From Primulina eburnea (lineage: Eukaryota > Streptophyta > Magnoliopsida > Lamiales > Gesneriaceae): 64,000 bases of DNA. Below, piece by piece: positions 8,070 to 19,818 of the stretch. Every line of letters starts with the position of its first letter. Position 1 is the first letter of the stretch. A model generated the notes under the pieces. That model was not told where the DNA came from. It saw only the letters and a program-made list of their open reading frames with translations, and did not search any database. The stretch lies in NCBI RefSeq assembly GCF_022965805.1, contig NC_133117.1, positions 10,192,183 through 10,256,182 of the forward strand, given 5' to 3'. The position numbers were made by a program, and so were the translations under genes.

Positions 8070-10486
8070 TTAAACATAATACTTCTTTAAATAAAAAGCA
8101 TTCCATGGCCTCTTGAGGGTACGCCCTTGAGGATCTTCAAGATAATAAGCTGTACCCGAGCTGACTCTTTTAATAACCTTGAAGGGTCCTTCCCATTTTG
8201 CTTCTAGCTTCCCTACATCACCTACTGGCTTGACTTTCTTCATGACGAGGTCCCCTACTTGAAATTCTTTTGCTCGAACATGTTTGTCGTAATATCTTAT
8301 TATTCGGCTGCGATAAGCTTCCATCCTAAGAGCTGCCCGATCTCTCTTCTCTTCAATTAGATCAAGCTCGATGGCCCGGGTTTGACCATTGTTGTCCGAG
8401 TAAGATTCTATTCGGGCGGAAGGAAACCCGATTTCCACAGGGAGGACTGCTTCTGAGCCATAGACAAGGCTGTAAGGTGTTTCCTGTGTGGATGATCGTG
8501 GTGTGGTCCGATATGCCCATAACACACTGGGTAATTCTTCCACCCAATCCTTGCCTTTCCCATAGAGTCGGGCTTTTAACGCCTCCACAATGATTCTGTT
8601 TGTTACTTCGGTTTGACCATTAGCCTGAGGGTATGCCACTGAAGTGAAGGACTGGGCTATCTTCATTTCTTGGCACCAAGAGGTGATCTTCTTTCCTTGG
8701 AACTGCCTTCCATTGTCCGAAATCAACTTTCTCGGGATTCCATATCTGCAGACAATACTTTTCCACAAGAACTTCATAACCTCGTCTTCGTTTATCCTGG
8801 CTAAGGGCTCAGCCTCAACCCACTTGGAGAAATAATCTACTGCTACGAGGAGGAATTTCTTTTGTGCTCGGGCTATAGGGAAAGGGCCCACAATGTCCAA
8901 ACCCCATTGATCAAAGGGGCACGATGCGAAGACCGGTTGCATGCCTGTAGCTGGGCGGTGGTGGAAATTAGAGTGATGCTGACAACCCTGACATTTTTTA
9001 ACAAAACGGGCGGCATCTTGGGTCATCTGAGGCCACCAGAATCCAGCCAATATGGATTTACGAGATAAAGCTGTCGCACCGAGGTGTTCCCCGCAGCATC
9101 CTTCATGTATCTCTCGAAGGACATACTCCACCCCGTCTTCGGCTAAGCATTTAAGCAAAGGGCCCTGATGAGATCGTCTGTACAAGACATTATTTAGAAG
9201 AACAAACCTGGGCACTTGTTTCCTGATCTTTGCAGCCTGGACTCGATCTTCTGGGAGTTTTTTATGCTCTATGTATTCCATGAGAGGGGCCATCCATAAG
9301 TTCGCTGGAGGCGTGGGTGTTTCTTCTTCAAGGGATGATACTAGCCGAGTAAAACAGAGAACCTCCCGGGTGCTTATTTCTGTCAAGGAAGCAGCTAGTT
9401 TGGCTAACACGTCGGCCTCAGTATTTTCTTCTCGGGGAATTTGTTCGATACTCCAGTCTATAAAGGATGAAGCTTGAGAAGTAATAAGCTTCAAGTACTT
9501 GAGCATCTTTTCATTCTTGACCTCGTAAATTCCTTTAATTTGTTGAGTAACCAACTGTGAGTCGGAATAGATGATGATTCGGGAGGCCCCAACTTCTCGG
9601 GCAGCACGCAACCCCGCCAAAACAGCTTCGTATTCCGCTGCGTTATTCGTGACCCTAGAATCAATCTTCAGAGCCAGTTTGACTTTCTCATCTAGCGGGG
9701 AGACCAAGACAATCCCCACTCCACATCCTGATATGTTTGAGGCGCCATCAACAAACACTCTCCATACCTCTTCTTCTCCGGGCTGAATCATCTCTGTTAA
9801 GAAATCTGATAATTCTTGTGCTTTTATTGCAGCCCGGGGTTTGTATTCAATATCATACTCTCTGAGTTCCACAGTCCATTTGATCATTCTCCCCGAGACC
9901 TCTGCGTGAGTCATGATACTCCCGAGAGGAGAATTAGTGAGTACCACAATGGGATGCGAGAGAAAATACGGCCTCAACTTTCGAGCAGTCATTACTAAAG
10001 CTAGTGCAATCTTTTCTAATTCACTGTATCTCAACTCGGCTCCTCGGAGGGCGTGACTGACATAATAAACAGGCTTCTGATCGGTCCCTTCCTCTTTGAT
10101 GAGTACAGAGCTAACAGCAATTTCAGTGGCCGAGAGATAGACCCACAATTTTTCTCTGGGCTTAGGCTTTGCCAAGACGGGCAGTTCAGCTAGGTGTTTT
10201 TTCAAATCTTGAAAGGCCTGCTCGCAATTGTCATCCCAACCGAATTTCTGCGCTTTTCTCAGAACTTGAAAGAAAGGGTAACTACGATGTGCAGATCGGG
10301 AAATGAAGCATGACAGGGCTGCAATTCTCCCTGTCAATTTTTGTACGTCCCGGACAGACTGAGGAGAGGGCATGTCCACGATGGCTTGGATTTTCTCCGG
10401 GTTAACCTCAATTCCTCGGTCCGTGACCATTAACCCCAAGAACTTTCCGCTTTTAACCCCAAACACACATTTTGCCGGGTTAAGTT
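8070..10486 (-). pseudogene. Element B pol, RNase H, archaeal-type RNase H and integrase
   Basis: This is the C-terminal part of the Gypsy polyprotein, about 800 codons with no internal stop. From its N-terminus: the end of reverse transcriptase and connection (FGVKSGKFLGLMVTDRGIEV), RNase H of the usual type, then a second RNase H starting FVDGASNISGCGVGIVL with the SDSQLV acid, as in the Tat lineage. Integrase follows: zinc-binding H...H...C..C (CQGCQHH), catalytic Asp in WGLDIVGPFP, Asp in ISDNGRQF and Glu in PQANGQTEVTNR. The end is a GDLVMKKVKP..GKLEAKWEGPF module. It is joined to the upstream frame through a single-base indel at about 10493-10506, so the gene is broken as read. Confidence 0.92.
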
Positions 10487-12091
10487 TTATTCTGAATGTT
10501 TCAGAGTGGCGAAAGTTTCAGCTAAATCATCAATAAAATGAGCAACTTCACGGGTTTTGATTAGAATGTCATCCACATATACCTCGATATTGCGACCTAT
10601 CTGTTTCTGAAAAACAAGGTTCATCAATCGCTGGTACGTAGCCCCCGCTTTTTTTAATCCAAAAGGCATCACAACATAGCAAAAGGTACCCCCGGAAGTA
10701 ATGAAACTAGCTTTATCTTGATCTTCTAAAGCTAAAGGGATCTGATGATATCCCTGATATGCATCCAGAAAGCTTAACAGTTCACATCCAGAAGTGGAAT
10801 CGACTAGCTGATCGATCCGAGGGAGCGGATAACAATCTTTCGGGCAAGCTTTATTCAAGTCCCTGAAATCAACGCACATTCTCCATTTCCCAGTAGATTT
10901 TGGGACGAGAACTACGTTCGATAACCAAGAAGGGAAATTGACTTCCCTAATGTGCCCGGCCTTCAGCAATTCTTCCACCTGTTTTTCAATTACTTTATCT
11001 TTTTTCGGGCCGAAATGTCGCTTTTTCTTCTTAACTGGCCGGGATCCCGGGAGGATGTTTAATTTATGCTCGGCCATTCGGGGCGAGATCCCGGACAATT
11101 CCTGCTGAGACCAAGCAAAGACGTCAACGTTAGTTTTCAAACATTGCAAGAGGTTTACCCGGGTGGCTGCGCAGATATCTCGGGCTACCCGGACGTTTTT
11201 CCCTGGCTCAATTTCTACCACTTCCTGCTCTTCTTCAGCCACAAAGTGCACTTCTCTTTCTCGGGTCTCCCCTTGGTGCTTTTTCTCCTTCCCTTCCCTC
11301 CTTGCTTTCTTTTGATCAACCCAGACTGTTTCTCCATAACATCTTCGAGAAGAGGGCTGATCGCCTTTAACTTCTCCCACCTGTCCTCGCACTTGGAATT
11401 TGATTTTTTGATGATAAGTTGAGGCCACGGCCTTCATTTCATTCATGGCCGGCCTTCCCAGTATGACATTGTAGGAAGACGGGGCATCCACCACTGTGAA
11501 CGTGGTCATCACAGTCTTTCTCAAGTCTCCCGTGCCTAGGGTTAAGGGTAGAGCAATTTCTCCCTCTGGATATACGGCGTAGCCAGCGAATCCGAATAGG
11601 GCAGTTTCAACGGTTTCCAGCTGGTATTCATGTAGATCCATTTGAACTAGGGCCTCTTTGAAAATGACATTGACAGAGCTCCCATTGTCCACGAAAACCC
11701 TCAATACGTCGTAATTGGCCACTCGGGCCTGAATGACAAGAGCGTCATTGTGGGGCAGGCTCACCCCTAGGAGATCTTCTGGTCCGAAGCTTATAACCGG
11801 CTCGTCTCTCCACCTTCCATCAACCTCTAAACATTCCCTCCTACTCCTCGCTTTTCTATCCCGGTTAGAGTCACCATCGGTAGATCCTCCTGAAATCATT
11901 TTGATTATCCCTCGACTTGGGGAGGGATCTTTCCTTTCTGCTGGTTTGATTCTCTCCTCCCGGGTATTCATGTCTCCTCCCCGCCTCCCACTTGAGGTGC
12001 TTTCCGTCTTTGGTGGCATATTCGATATCGGACGTCTAGATAACCATGGTGGCTGTCTAGACTTATCTCGCGAAGGGTGAGGCACTGACAT
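10487..12091 (-). pseudogene. Element B pol, protease and reverse transcriptase
   Basis: This segment holds the retroviral-type aspartic protease (FVDNGSSVNVIF; DNG in place of the more usual DTG/DSG) and Gypsy reverse transcriptase: WRMCVDFRDLNKACPKD, FLDAYQGYHQI, MPFGLKKAGATYQRLM and the catalytic YVDD in VYVDDILIK. The frame terminates at 10487 just past YVDD, at the frameshift into the next segment. Its N-terminal end continues the C-terminal zinc-finger-like part of gag (YCTLHKDCAHHTNEY), which lies upstream of 12091 in this frame. Confidence 0.92.
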
Positions 12092-12114
12092 AGGATGCTT
12101 ATTGGAATTCCTCC

Positions 12115-13278
12115 TCAGGACCCGGTATTCATTGGTATGGTGGGCACAATCTTTATGGAGGGTACAATACCTTTTTGTTCTGGCCTTGGGGTTCTTGCTA
12201 CAGAATTGGGAGGAGGGGCTTCATCTGATCTGCATTCTTGAATCTCTCTGTCTCGGGCAACTCTCAAAAGTACATGGGAGAAATGTCCTGAGCCGTTCTT
12301 CTTGGGGGCTCTATCTTCGGTTTTGATAGCCCGATCTCCTCTTGCTCTTTTCAAGGCCTCTCTCTTCTGGTTTTGTGCTTCTTCCATATTAATGTATTTC
12401 TCTGCTCGGGATAAGAGATCCTCGAAATTACCTGGCAATTTTTTTGTCAAGGATCGGAAGAAATCCCCTTCCCATAGCCCTTGCATAAATGTGGTGGTTT
12501 TCGTCTCGGGTGCACAGGTTGGTACATCCAGGGCCACCCGGTTGAACCTTTTGAGATATGCTCTCAAGGTCTCATCTTGCCTCTGTTTTACCTCAAATAA
12601 ACTGAAAGCGGTTCTCTTGTACTTCTTGCTGCTGCTAAATTGATGCAAGAATACCTTTTGAAAGTCCTCGAAGCAACGGATGCTTTGTGGTGCCAACCCT
12701 TCAAACCATCTCTGTGCAGAATCGACCAGAGTGGTGAGGAACACTTTACATTTAATCGGGTCTTCATAACAATGTAGCATGGCCATATTCTCGAAACGAG
12801 CGAGGTGCTCCTCAGGGTCAGAGCTCCCATCATAATCTTTGATTTTCGCTGATTTGAAATGTCCGGGGAGTGGTTCTTGAACAATGATGTCAGAAAACGG
12901 GCAACCCTTGACGACAAGAGCATCGCCTTTAGAACCAACCTGCCCTTCTAACACTTTCAACTTTTTTCTTAACACTTCCAATTCTTCCTCAACAGTGGGA
13001 GACTTAGAACCCGCGCTCGATTCCCTTTCTTCTTCCCTTCTTTCTTCTTCTAATGGCTGTTCACGCTGCTGCTCGGGACGACTGTCATGACGGGAGGTGG
13101 CCTTCTTCGTTGCAGCCATCTTAACCGCATCAGCTATAATCCTTTGCAACTCTTCAGGAGTTAGATGGATGGTGGGCTGAGGACCATTAGGAGGAGGACC
13201 ACCCGCACCAGAAAGACGGGTATTGTTTTCCTCTTGGACTCGAGAGGTGTCTTGGTTAGCTCTCCTAGTAGGAGCCAT
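12115..13278 (-). pseudogene. Element B gag
   Basis: A Gypsy gag of 387 residues. After a charged, coiled-coil N-terminal third comes the retrotransposon gag core: DYDGSSDPEEHLARFE, AQRWFEGLAPQSI, FLHQFSSSKKYKRTAFSLF, KQRQDETLRAYLKRFN. A one-base indel at about 12171-12190 throws the frame off before the zinc-finger-like segment; that segment and the protease continue in the frame of 10487-12091. In intact Tat elements gag and pol form one long frame, so this is decay rather than programmed frameshifting, although I cannot exclude a sequence error. Confidence 0.9.
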
Positions 13279-13311
13279 ATCAACGCCTTTAGAGCTCAGT
13301 GTTTCCCACAG

Positions 13312-13320
13312 ACGGCGCCA
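13312..13320 (-). other. Primer binding site, element B
   Basis: On the minus strand TGGCGCCGT starts one base after the 5' LTR. It complements the 3' end of plant tRNA-Asp (…ACGGCGCCA) for nine bases and then diverges. This sequence is typical of Tat-type elements. Confidence 0.65.
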
Positions 13321-13321
13321 A

Positions 13322-14077
13322 TGATGTCACCCGGGCGAAATGATCGAGTCGGGTCGGGAACTCTACCGGGTAAACTATCAAAAAATTATAATGAGGGAAA
13401 CTGAACAAGAACTGTATCGGTGATGAGGATATATCTCTGCAATATGGTTTCAGCTGTGACCTGTAAACAAGGAAAGGAACTCGTGAATGGGCGCCGGAGG
13501 GGTGTCCGGCGTGGCCACTCCGATGCTTAAGTCAGCAGGGTACCCAAGCAAGAAAACCAATGTAGCCAAGTGATGGCTGTGATGATTGGTGTATAATAAA
13601 TGAGAGTATTAAATGTCAATGAGTGTCTGAGTGTGTGTTAAATGCGGATAAAAACCTGGTATTTATAGTAGAGGAAGCAATGATGACCTCGTTTTTTGTG
13701 TCTGGGCATTAAATATAGTAGGGTGGCTGATTGTACCCTATTATTCTGACATGTCAAATCATATGCTAGCCCTATCTCGTCTATCCTGTCAACCATTAAT
13801 ATTAACCAGGGATAGGTCGGCTGGATATGCAATCTATTAAGTCAACGCCATTAAATGCTCCCCCCGCATCGAGGTGACAGAGGAGAAAACTTCCCGGGTA
13901 GTCTTGTCAGAACTCGGGTGCCATGTCCTAGGCGACCTATGACCCAGGATATGAGTGTTTGCTTTCGTATTCAAATTTGAAAATATTCTGCCCTGACCCG
14001 GGCGCCGTTCATGGGCCTGCCACATGACCCGAGAGATCCCGGATCCTACTAATGTCCCGGGACATATCGGGGCATCA
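13322..14077 (-). repeat. Element B 5' LTR (right copy)
   Basis: It is the partner of 2393-3148. On the minus strand it is the promoter LTR of B, with ACTATAAATA at 13660-13669 as the likely TATA box. TG...CA ends are intact and CTGCT follows at 14078-14082 as the target duplication. Confidence 0.93.
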
Positions 14078-14082
14078 CTGCT

Positions 14083-15355
14083 GTTAGAACAGAACCAACT
14101 GGTTCAGTCGAGAAGGTTGTTGATCAACTAAGCAATGACGCTATGTCATTGTTCATCAAAAAATTTGGAAGATTTATGAGGAAAATCCAAGGGAACTTCC
14201 AGAAGAATTATCAGAGAAACAACTCTAAAGAAGATTCAAATGCTTGCTACAACTGTGGCAAACCTGGTCACTTCATTGCTGACTGTACCAAACCCAAGAA
14301 GGACAGTCAATGATCAACTGAAAGAAAGAAGAAATCATATGAGCACAAGGAGACCCAGGGATGATAAGAAGTCTCTCAAGAAGAAACATGAGGTACTCTT
14401 AGCTGAAGAGAGTAAATCAAAATGGGCAGAAACTGACAGCGAAGAGTCAGAGCCAGAAACCTCATGCAGTTCCAGTGATGGTGAGGAGGAAGTGAAGTGT
14501 CTAATGGCTGGTGACACAGAATTGGAGTCAAGCAGTCAACATGTATTTGATTTCGCCTCAACTGATTTCACTAGAGAAGAACTTATTTCAACTCTTCATG
14601 ACATAGTTAATGAGTATCAAAAGCTTGCCTTATCTTTTGAAAAGGCCAAAGCAAAGCAAACTGATCCCATAGACAATAAACTAAAACTTAGGAATCAGTT
14701 GATGAGTTGAGTCTGAAAAGAGAGATTGGTGAACTTAATGCTGAAAGAAGCAGGAATCAATCAATGATTCAGAAGTTAATGCTTGAAAATTCAAAGCAAA
14801 CTGAGCTTATTCAGGCTTGGAAAAAATCATCTGCTGCATTAATTGATATACAGAACTCTCAAAAATCAGTTACTGATAAAACTGGTTTTGGGTTCAATAA
14901 CCAAGATGAAATGACTTCCAATTATACTCAACCAAAACTGAATATGGTCAAAGGGAAATACATTCACTTTGTCAAGTCAGTTATGGTATAAGAACAACCT
15001 GAGCCAAGTAAACTGGTTGAACAGCCTACTGAAAGTACGAACAAGGCTAGAAGATATGATATTGGTTATAGCCCAAAAGTTTTAACTGACTCATGCAGTC
15101 AGTCGCCAAAAAGATTCAGCTAGAATTATTCAAAAGAAAAAGGCTACTCCAATTACTACAACAACAAGCCAGTTCAGAAAAGATATCGGCTGAACAATCA
15201 GTTGAACAAAGCTAAATCACATGTTGTCTCATCTGTACACTACACACCTACCACACACAAATCGAGAAAGGCCATCTGGAATACAGCAACTGAACAGTCA
15301 GTTAGACTGATCCAAGTCTGGATTCCTAAAGGAATAATCAATGTAGGACCCAAAT
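14083..15355 (+). pseudogene. Element A gag, C-terminal part
   Basis: It continues the gag cut at 2392. The CCHC zinc knuckle CYNCGKPGHFIADC is at about 14248-14290. After it the frame meets a stop at about 14311, a frameshift near 14345 and another near 14708, and then runs on as the Lys/Ser-rich tail with SYEHK, KKKHEVLLAEE and KGKYIHFVKSV. The final codons GPK-stop (about 15348-15356) match the gag end of element C. It is degenerate but alignable over its whole length with gag of C. Confidence 0.85.
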
Positions 15356-15389
15356 AATTAAGGATACCAAAATTATATCTTGTGTGTGA

Positions 15390-15973
15390 TTGCAGGTAAC
15401 AGGTACAAGCAAGGAATCATTCTGGTACCTGGATAGTGGATGCTCACGACACATGACAGGAGATGCAAACCTGTTATCTCAACTGATCAAATACACTGGA
15501 CCAAACATCAGTTTCAGAGATAACTCCAAAGGTAAAACTGTGGGTAAGGGTAAGCTTATCCATGGTAACTTTATCATTAATGATGTTTTATTATTTGAGA
15601 ATCTCAAGAATAATTTGATTAGCATTAGTCAGTTATGCGATAATGGATTCTCAGTTCAGTTTGACAAATATTCGTGTTCAGTTAAACACTCAACTGATGA
15701 GGTCATCCTAACTGGCAAACGGTGTGGAAACACTTACAAAGTCAGCTCGAATGATCAACCTTATGCACCAATATGTTTATCGCTTCAAAATATTCTAAAA
15801 ACTGGTTGTGGCATAAGAGATTAAACCATCTGAACTTTAAATCAATTTCATATCTGAGTAATCACGATCTTGTCACAGGTTTGCCCAAAATGGATTTTAT
15901 CAAAGATAAAATTTGTTCAGCAAGTCAGTTTGGTAAACAAGTAAAATCTTATTTTAAAAACAAGGGCAGTAAA
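15390..15973 (+). pseudogene. Element A pol, protease and GAG-pre-integrase (split by D)
   Basis: Copia protease with the active-site motif [15 protein letters not shown], followed by the GAG-pre-integrase zinc finger (WHKRLNHLNF...CSAS). A frameshift at about 15770-15790 separates the two. The second Cys of the finger is Ser here (CSAS for CSAC), so the metal site is damaged. There is no ATG; the homology starts at a TTG right after TTGCAGG, as in C. The frame runs into the LTR of element D after KNKGSK and resumes at 35246 with SSSRCLELL. Confidence 0.88.
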
Positions 15974-17670
15974 TGTGGGGACCCGGACGCTAATCATTTA
16001 CTTAATCATCTTTGGGATTTAATTATCAGTTCTGATAAACAGGGTCTAAAAATTTTTGTTTTTAAAGTGTAAATGCGGAAGGTAATGGAATCTAAATAAT
16101 ATACATCTCTGTATAACAACTACAATTCAGTAGAAAAGTACAATACTGTACAACCTCAGTCTAAGGTTTAGTTACTAAGTTCAAGTAATAAAACCAGTCT
16201 ACAGTAAATCCGGAATCACCACGCTATCTAGTCCAGCCTCTTTCTCATCTTGACCCTGATCCAGCCCCACCTGTTGTCATGCACACATACAAAACAAGAC
16301 AACAGCCGGATAACTCCGGTGAGAATAAATCCCAGTATAAAACATGGTAAGAATGTATATAAATAATCTAAATCATAAAACATGCTATCATGGACATATT
16401 CAAAAGTAATAGATTTCATAATCTATGAAATCTACTCAAAATAAGCATGTAACTCAATTCAGATAAACATGCAATTCAAATCAAATCATATAAACATGCT
16501 ATCATACTGAAAGCAATAAACATGGGTTTCATAGTCTATGAAACCACATCTATAAACGCATGCTGTTCTAGTCAAATCATGTCTAGACTCGACTCAACTA
16601 TAACTCTAGGGATCCCGTGATGAATAAGACGTCAATGGCTGTTACCTACTCAACCGATCGTGGTAACTGTACGTCTTATTCCTAGACTTCGGTCATGGCT
16701 GTATCGCATAATCTACAATAGGACAATGTCTGCTCTTATGTAACGATACACCGAACGTCTAGAAGTCTGACTGTTTCTGTCAAACTTTCCTATCTCAAAT
16801 GCAATGCATAACCATCTGTAAACAATGCATGATTATCTTAAAAGATTCGAATACAATTCTATAAACAAATCATAATCATATCAAAAGATAAACAATAATC
16901 AAGTATGTGATTTTATTAGGAAACTCAAATGAAATCTGATTTGAGTTGTATCTTCCCAGATATCACATGAATTATACCTTTGTCGTCCCGATCTGACGAT
17001 GACGAAGACCTGTATTCAACTCTGTCCATCTCGAATCTGAAATGACAATATTGAATACGCTGTATCAGTGAATAACTCTATATACAATCTGTTCTGATCA
17101 ATACTCAATTCAGTATACAATCTGATCAATGTCTGAACAAGATACAATCTGAGTCATATCAATAATATCACAATCTAATCGAAATCATATCTGAATCTGA
17201 TCAATATCAATCTACTGATGTTTCGATGGCATAACAACACAATCTGAATAACCCCGTCAATCTGAACATCACAAATATAATACTGGAACTCATAATATGT
17301 GTCAATATAATTCATACTCTGAATATTAACACAATTCTGATATAGAATCTCAGTCAATATCTTTCAAAAATCATAACAATTACGGAAACAGTCTGTTCTT
17401 TAATCTGATTTCAATTCTATAATGTCTACGGTAGCAGAAACACCATATCTGAATCATATTCAATTCTAGCAACATCATATTTTCAAAACATCTCAAAACG
17501 TAACAAAACTTACGTCCTTGTGTAGCTCGTGTCGAGAGGAACTCAGTACTGTACTCGGCTTCAAAAACAGACGAACGGATTCTTCGTAAATTGACTTCTA
17601 AAGTCACGATGTAAAACTCCTTTCCAATTCCCTCGATTTCCTTCGACTTTCTGTTGGAGAATTGCATGTA

Positions 17671-17709
17671 GATATATATATATATATATATAAATATATA
17701 TATATATAC
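17671..17709. repeat. (TA)n microsatellite, left LTR of D
   Basis: About 38 bases of TA dinucleotide with one AA interruption. The right LTR has about 100 bases at the same place (34680-34778). Confidence 0.95.
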
Positions 17710-17753
17710 ACGTCGCATTCCAAGACACCATGTGGCGATTTTTCATAATGCAT

Positions 17754-18020
17754 GCCGCGCGCATATGCGCGCACAAAGCCGCGCATATGCGCCGGCAATT
17801 CTGCCCGGCTGCTTCTGCCTCTCGCGCATATGCGCCCACTCGTCCGCGCATATGCGCCAAAGCTCCTGGATGTCCCGCGCATGTGCGCGCAATGAAGTCG
17901 CGCATGTGCGCGCATGCTTCTGTCCTCCTCGCGCATGTGTGCCGATACCCACCGCACATGTGCGCCAAATGTTCTGGATGCTCCGCGCATGTGCGCGCAT
18001 TTCTTCGCGCATGTGCACCA
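17754..18020. repeat. Array of GCGCATATGCGC-type palindromes in LTR of D
   Basis: About ten copies of a 12-bp palindrome or near-palindrome (GCGCATATGCGC, drifting to GCGCATGTGCGC) are spaced about 23-43 bp apart, with unrelated short spacers. The left half of the array uses CATATG and the right half CATGTG. The block is strongly GC-rich inside an AT-rich LTR, and on the minus strand it lies in the upstream (U3) part. The cores CATATG and CATGTG fit the E-box pattern CANNTG. Function is not known. Confidence 0.9.
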
Positions 18021-18171
18021 TGGCTTCGGCTTTGCTCGTGATTTGGTGCATTTTTCTTGTCTTATCCGGTCCTATCTGTTCCGTCTATAATTAAATCAAT
18101 TATCACCAATCATTATATTAATTATCGCCTAATCCTTTCTGATTAACGAAATACATTTCTCGGGCCTTGCA

Positions 18172-18185
18172 TTTCTCCCCCTCTT
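18172..18185 (-). other. Polypurine tract, element D
   Basis: The minus-strand reading AAGAGGGGGAGAAA abuts the 3' LTR. Confidence 0.85.
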
Positions 18186-19818
18186 AGATCTGAGTTCGTC
18201 CTCGAACTCACAAATACTCAATTCAGATATATCAGAAGAAATGTATACAAAGTTCAAAGCAGAACTCATCTCAATGAATCTGTTCTGAAATCTCAATCTT
18301 GCAATACTGGCTATACAACATCTGTATAAACCAAACTAAAGCTCATAACAAATTACTGTCATCAGCGGTTATCAAATCTGTTTATCCCGGTCAAGGATAT
18401 ATTCAATCTTGTCTTCAAATACCAATCGTCACCATCCGACGCTGGCATGATAAATCTGTCTGACCTGAGTTATTCTCATTCTATTCTGAATCAACTATCT
18501 TTTCTTTATCATATCTCTGACCGTATCAGCTCCTATCCCAAGTATCTCTGAGATATTATTCTGATTCAAAGAATCTATAGTACTCACTGTACACTATCTC
18601 ATCTGTACCTATCTCATAACCCCTCTGGTAATCTGATAAATAACATCATCTCATAACTCAGATAGTGACAATCTGTCATATCCACCAGTGCTAACATCCA
18701 ACACTGCAGCTTTTTGGATATCTTCCGATATCTGAATAGCACAATCTGGCTATTTTCTAATCAATCTGACAATTTCTTTGACATCGATCTTTGTCATCTG
18801 TTCATGTTTGTACGTTATCTGGTACAAACTAATCGATATAGATTGAACAATCTGTCAATCACAATCATATTCTATCGCAATATGGAAAGTATTGCTATAA
18901 TATTATTACGAAATTCATCGAAATATACTCTCCGTGTCGAATCAGAACTATACAATTCTGTAATAATCTCCTGATTTCTATCTTTTTGTCTTCATTTATT
19001 GGCAATTCAGTCATTTCAGTATAATTTCTGCCATAACTGATTTAATCTATCTATATCATACCTGTCTGTTCGAATCTCATACATTCTCAGTCAGCAAAAT
19101 GAATACTGAATCCACTACAATGCATTTCTGACACTGTCTGTAATTTCAGATTCAAACTATTCGGTATAACCAAATCAGTTAATAATGAGATTTAAAGAAA
19201 AATACCTACCTGGTATTCGGCTCTGATTATAAATATCAATTCTGTTATACAACTCTGAAACCTTCTGATATCATAACACAATCAGTCTAATACAAAACAC
19301 AAAATCGCATATCTGTTTCTCTGACCGATACTCTGCTCTGATTATCGAAATACTGTTCTGACCACTCTGATCATGTTTCGGAACGGCTGAAATTCTTGAA
19401 TTCATTTCTGATACAAGCTGAACTGTATATACTCTCAACGGTTCATAAAATCTGTATCAATACTGATTCAAAATAACAATAATCTATACTAATCTAGTAA
19501 ATATATAGGATTGTAAGTTCTAACAATACTATCGATTCTGACAAATCAATCAGATCTTCATGCCAGTCTGATCAACTGCTATATATCATCTGCAAATATA
19601 ATATGCTCTCCAAACAATACAATCTGTATAAAATACTGATTTAGAAGCAATCATTCTCAAGCAGTTCAAAACACAATTATATCAGATAATCTGTCAACTC
19701 GTACAATATCAATTTCTGACAATTCTAACATTTCTGACTTCCTGATCCTTCTGATATCGGTATCTGATCAGTCACTGTTGTGAATTCTGGATCTGGGTTT
19801 CCAATGGAACTCTGTTCC
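18186..19818 (-). other. Non-coding internal region of element D
   Basis: About 1.6 kb of AT-rich DNA with many TCTGA/TCAGA and CTGAT words, lying where pol would be in a complete element. I searched by eye on the minus strand for protease, YVDD, RNase H and integrase motifs and found none. Short frames here do not resemble anything. Confidence 0.6.

Larger units (their letters stand above)
2393..14077 (-). mobile_element. Element B: Tat/Retand-type Ty3/Gypsy retrotransposon with antisense genes
   Basis: It is 11,685 bp with two 756-bp LTRs (2393-3148 and 13322-14077), TG...CA ends and target duplication CTGCT at 2388-2392 and 14078-14082. On the minus strand the order is 5' LTR (right), primer site, gag, protease, reverse transcriptase, RNase H, a second RNase H, integrase. 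Downstream of pol, on the opposite (+) strand, lie three genes: a spliced coiled-coil gene (5501-7738) and two small genes (4420-4864, 3513-3929). The second RNase H and the antisense gene after pol are hallmarks of the Tat lineage. The LTRs differ at about 14 of 756 positions by eye (about 98% identity). The polyprotein has two single-base frameshifts, so it is defective as read. Confidence 0.95.
15974..18171 (-). repeat. Element D 3' LTR (left copy)
   Basis: It starts TGTGGGGACCCGG on the + strand and ends ...CGGGCCTTGCA; on the minus strand it reads TGCAAGGCCC...CCCCACA. It matches the right LTR over its full length. It contains a (TA)n run and the palindromic GCGCATATGCGC array, both listed below. 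No coding frame is real here: the Tyr-Ile-repeat frames are translations of the (TA)n run. Confidence 0.92.

Noticed and set aside
11066..12080. Plus-strand frames of 115-118 codons over the gag-pol of B
   Set aside because: They are the shadow of the strongly coding minus strand; codon positions follow pol, not the + strand.
12171..12190. Programmed frameshift between gag and protease in B
   Set aside because: No slippery heptamer with downstream structure is evident. The zinc-finger-like part of gag itself lies in the shifted frame, so a plain indel is simpler.
17754..18020. CRISPR-like array because of regular palindromes
   Set aside because: Repeats are only 12 bp with irregular spacers, the sequence is in a plant LTR and is present in both LTRs. 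There are no cas genes.
18186..19818. A degenerate pol in element D
   Set aside because: No motif of protease, reverse transcriptase, RNase H or integrase can be seen on either strand, and 1.6 kb is too short for pol.
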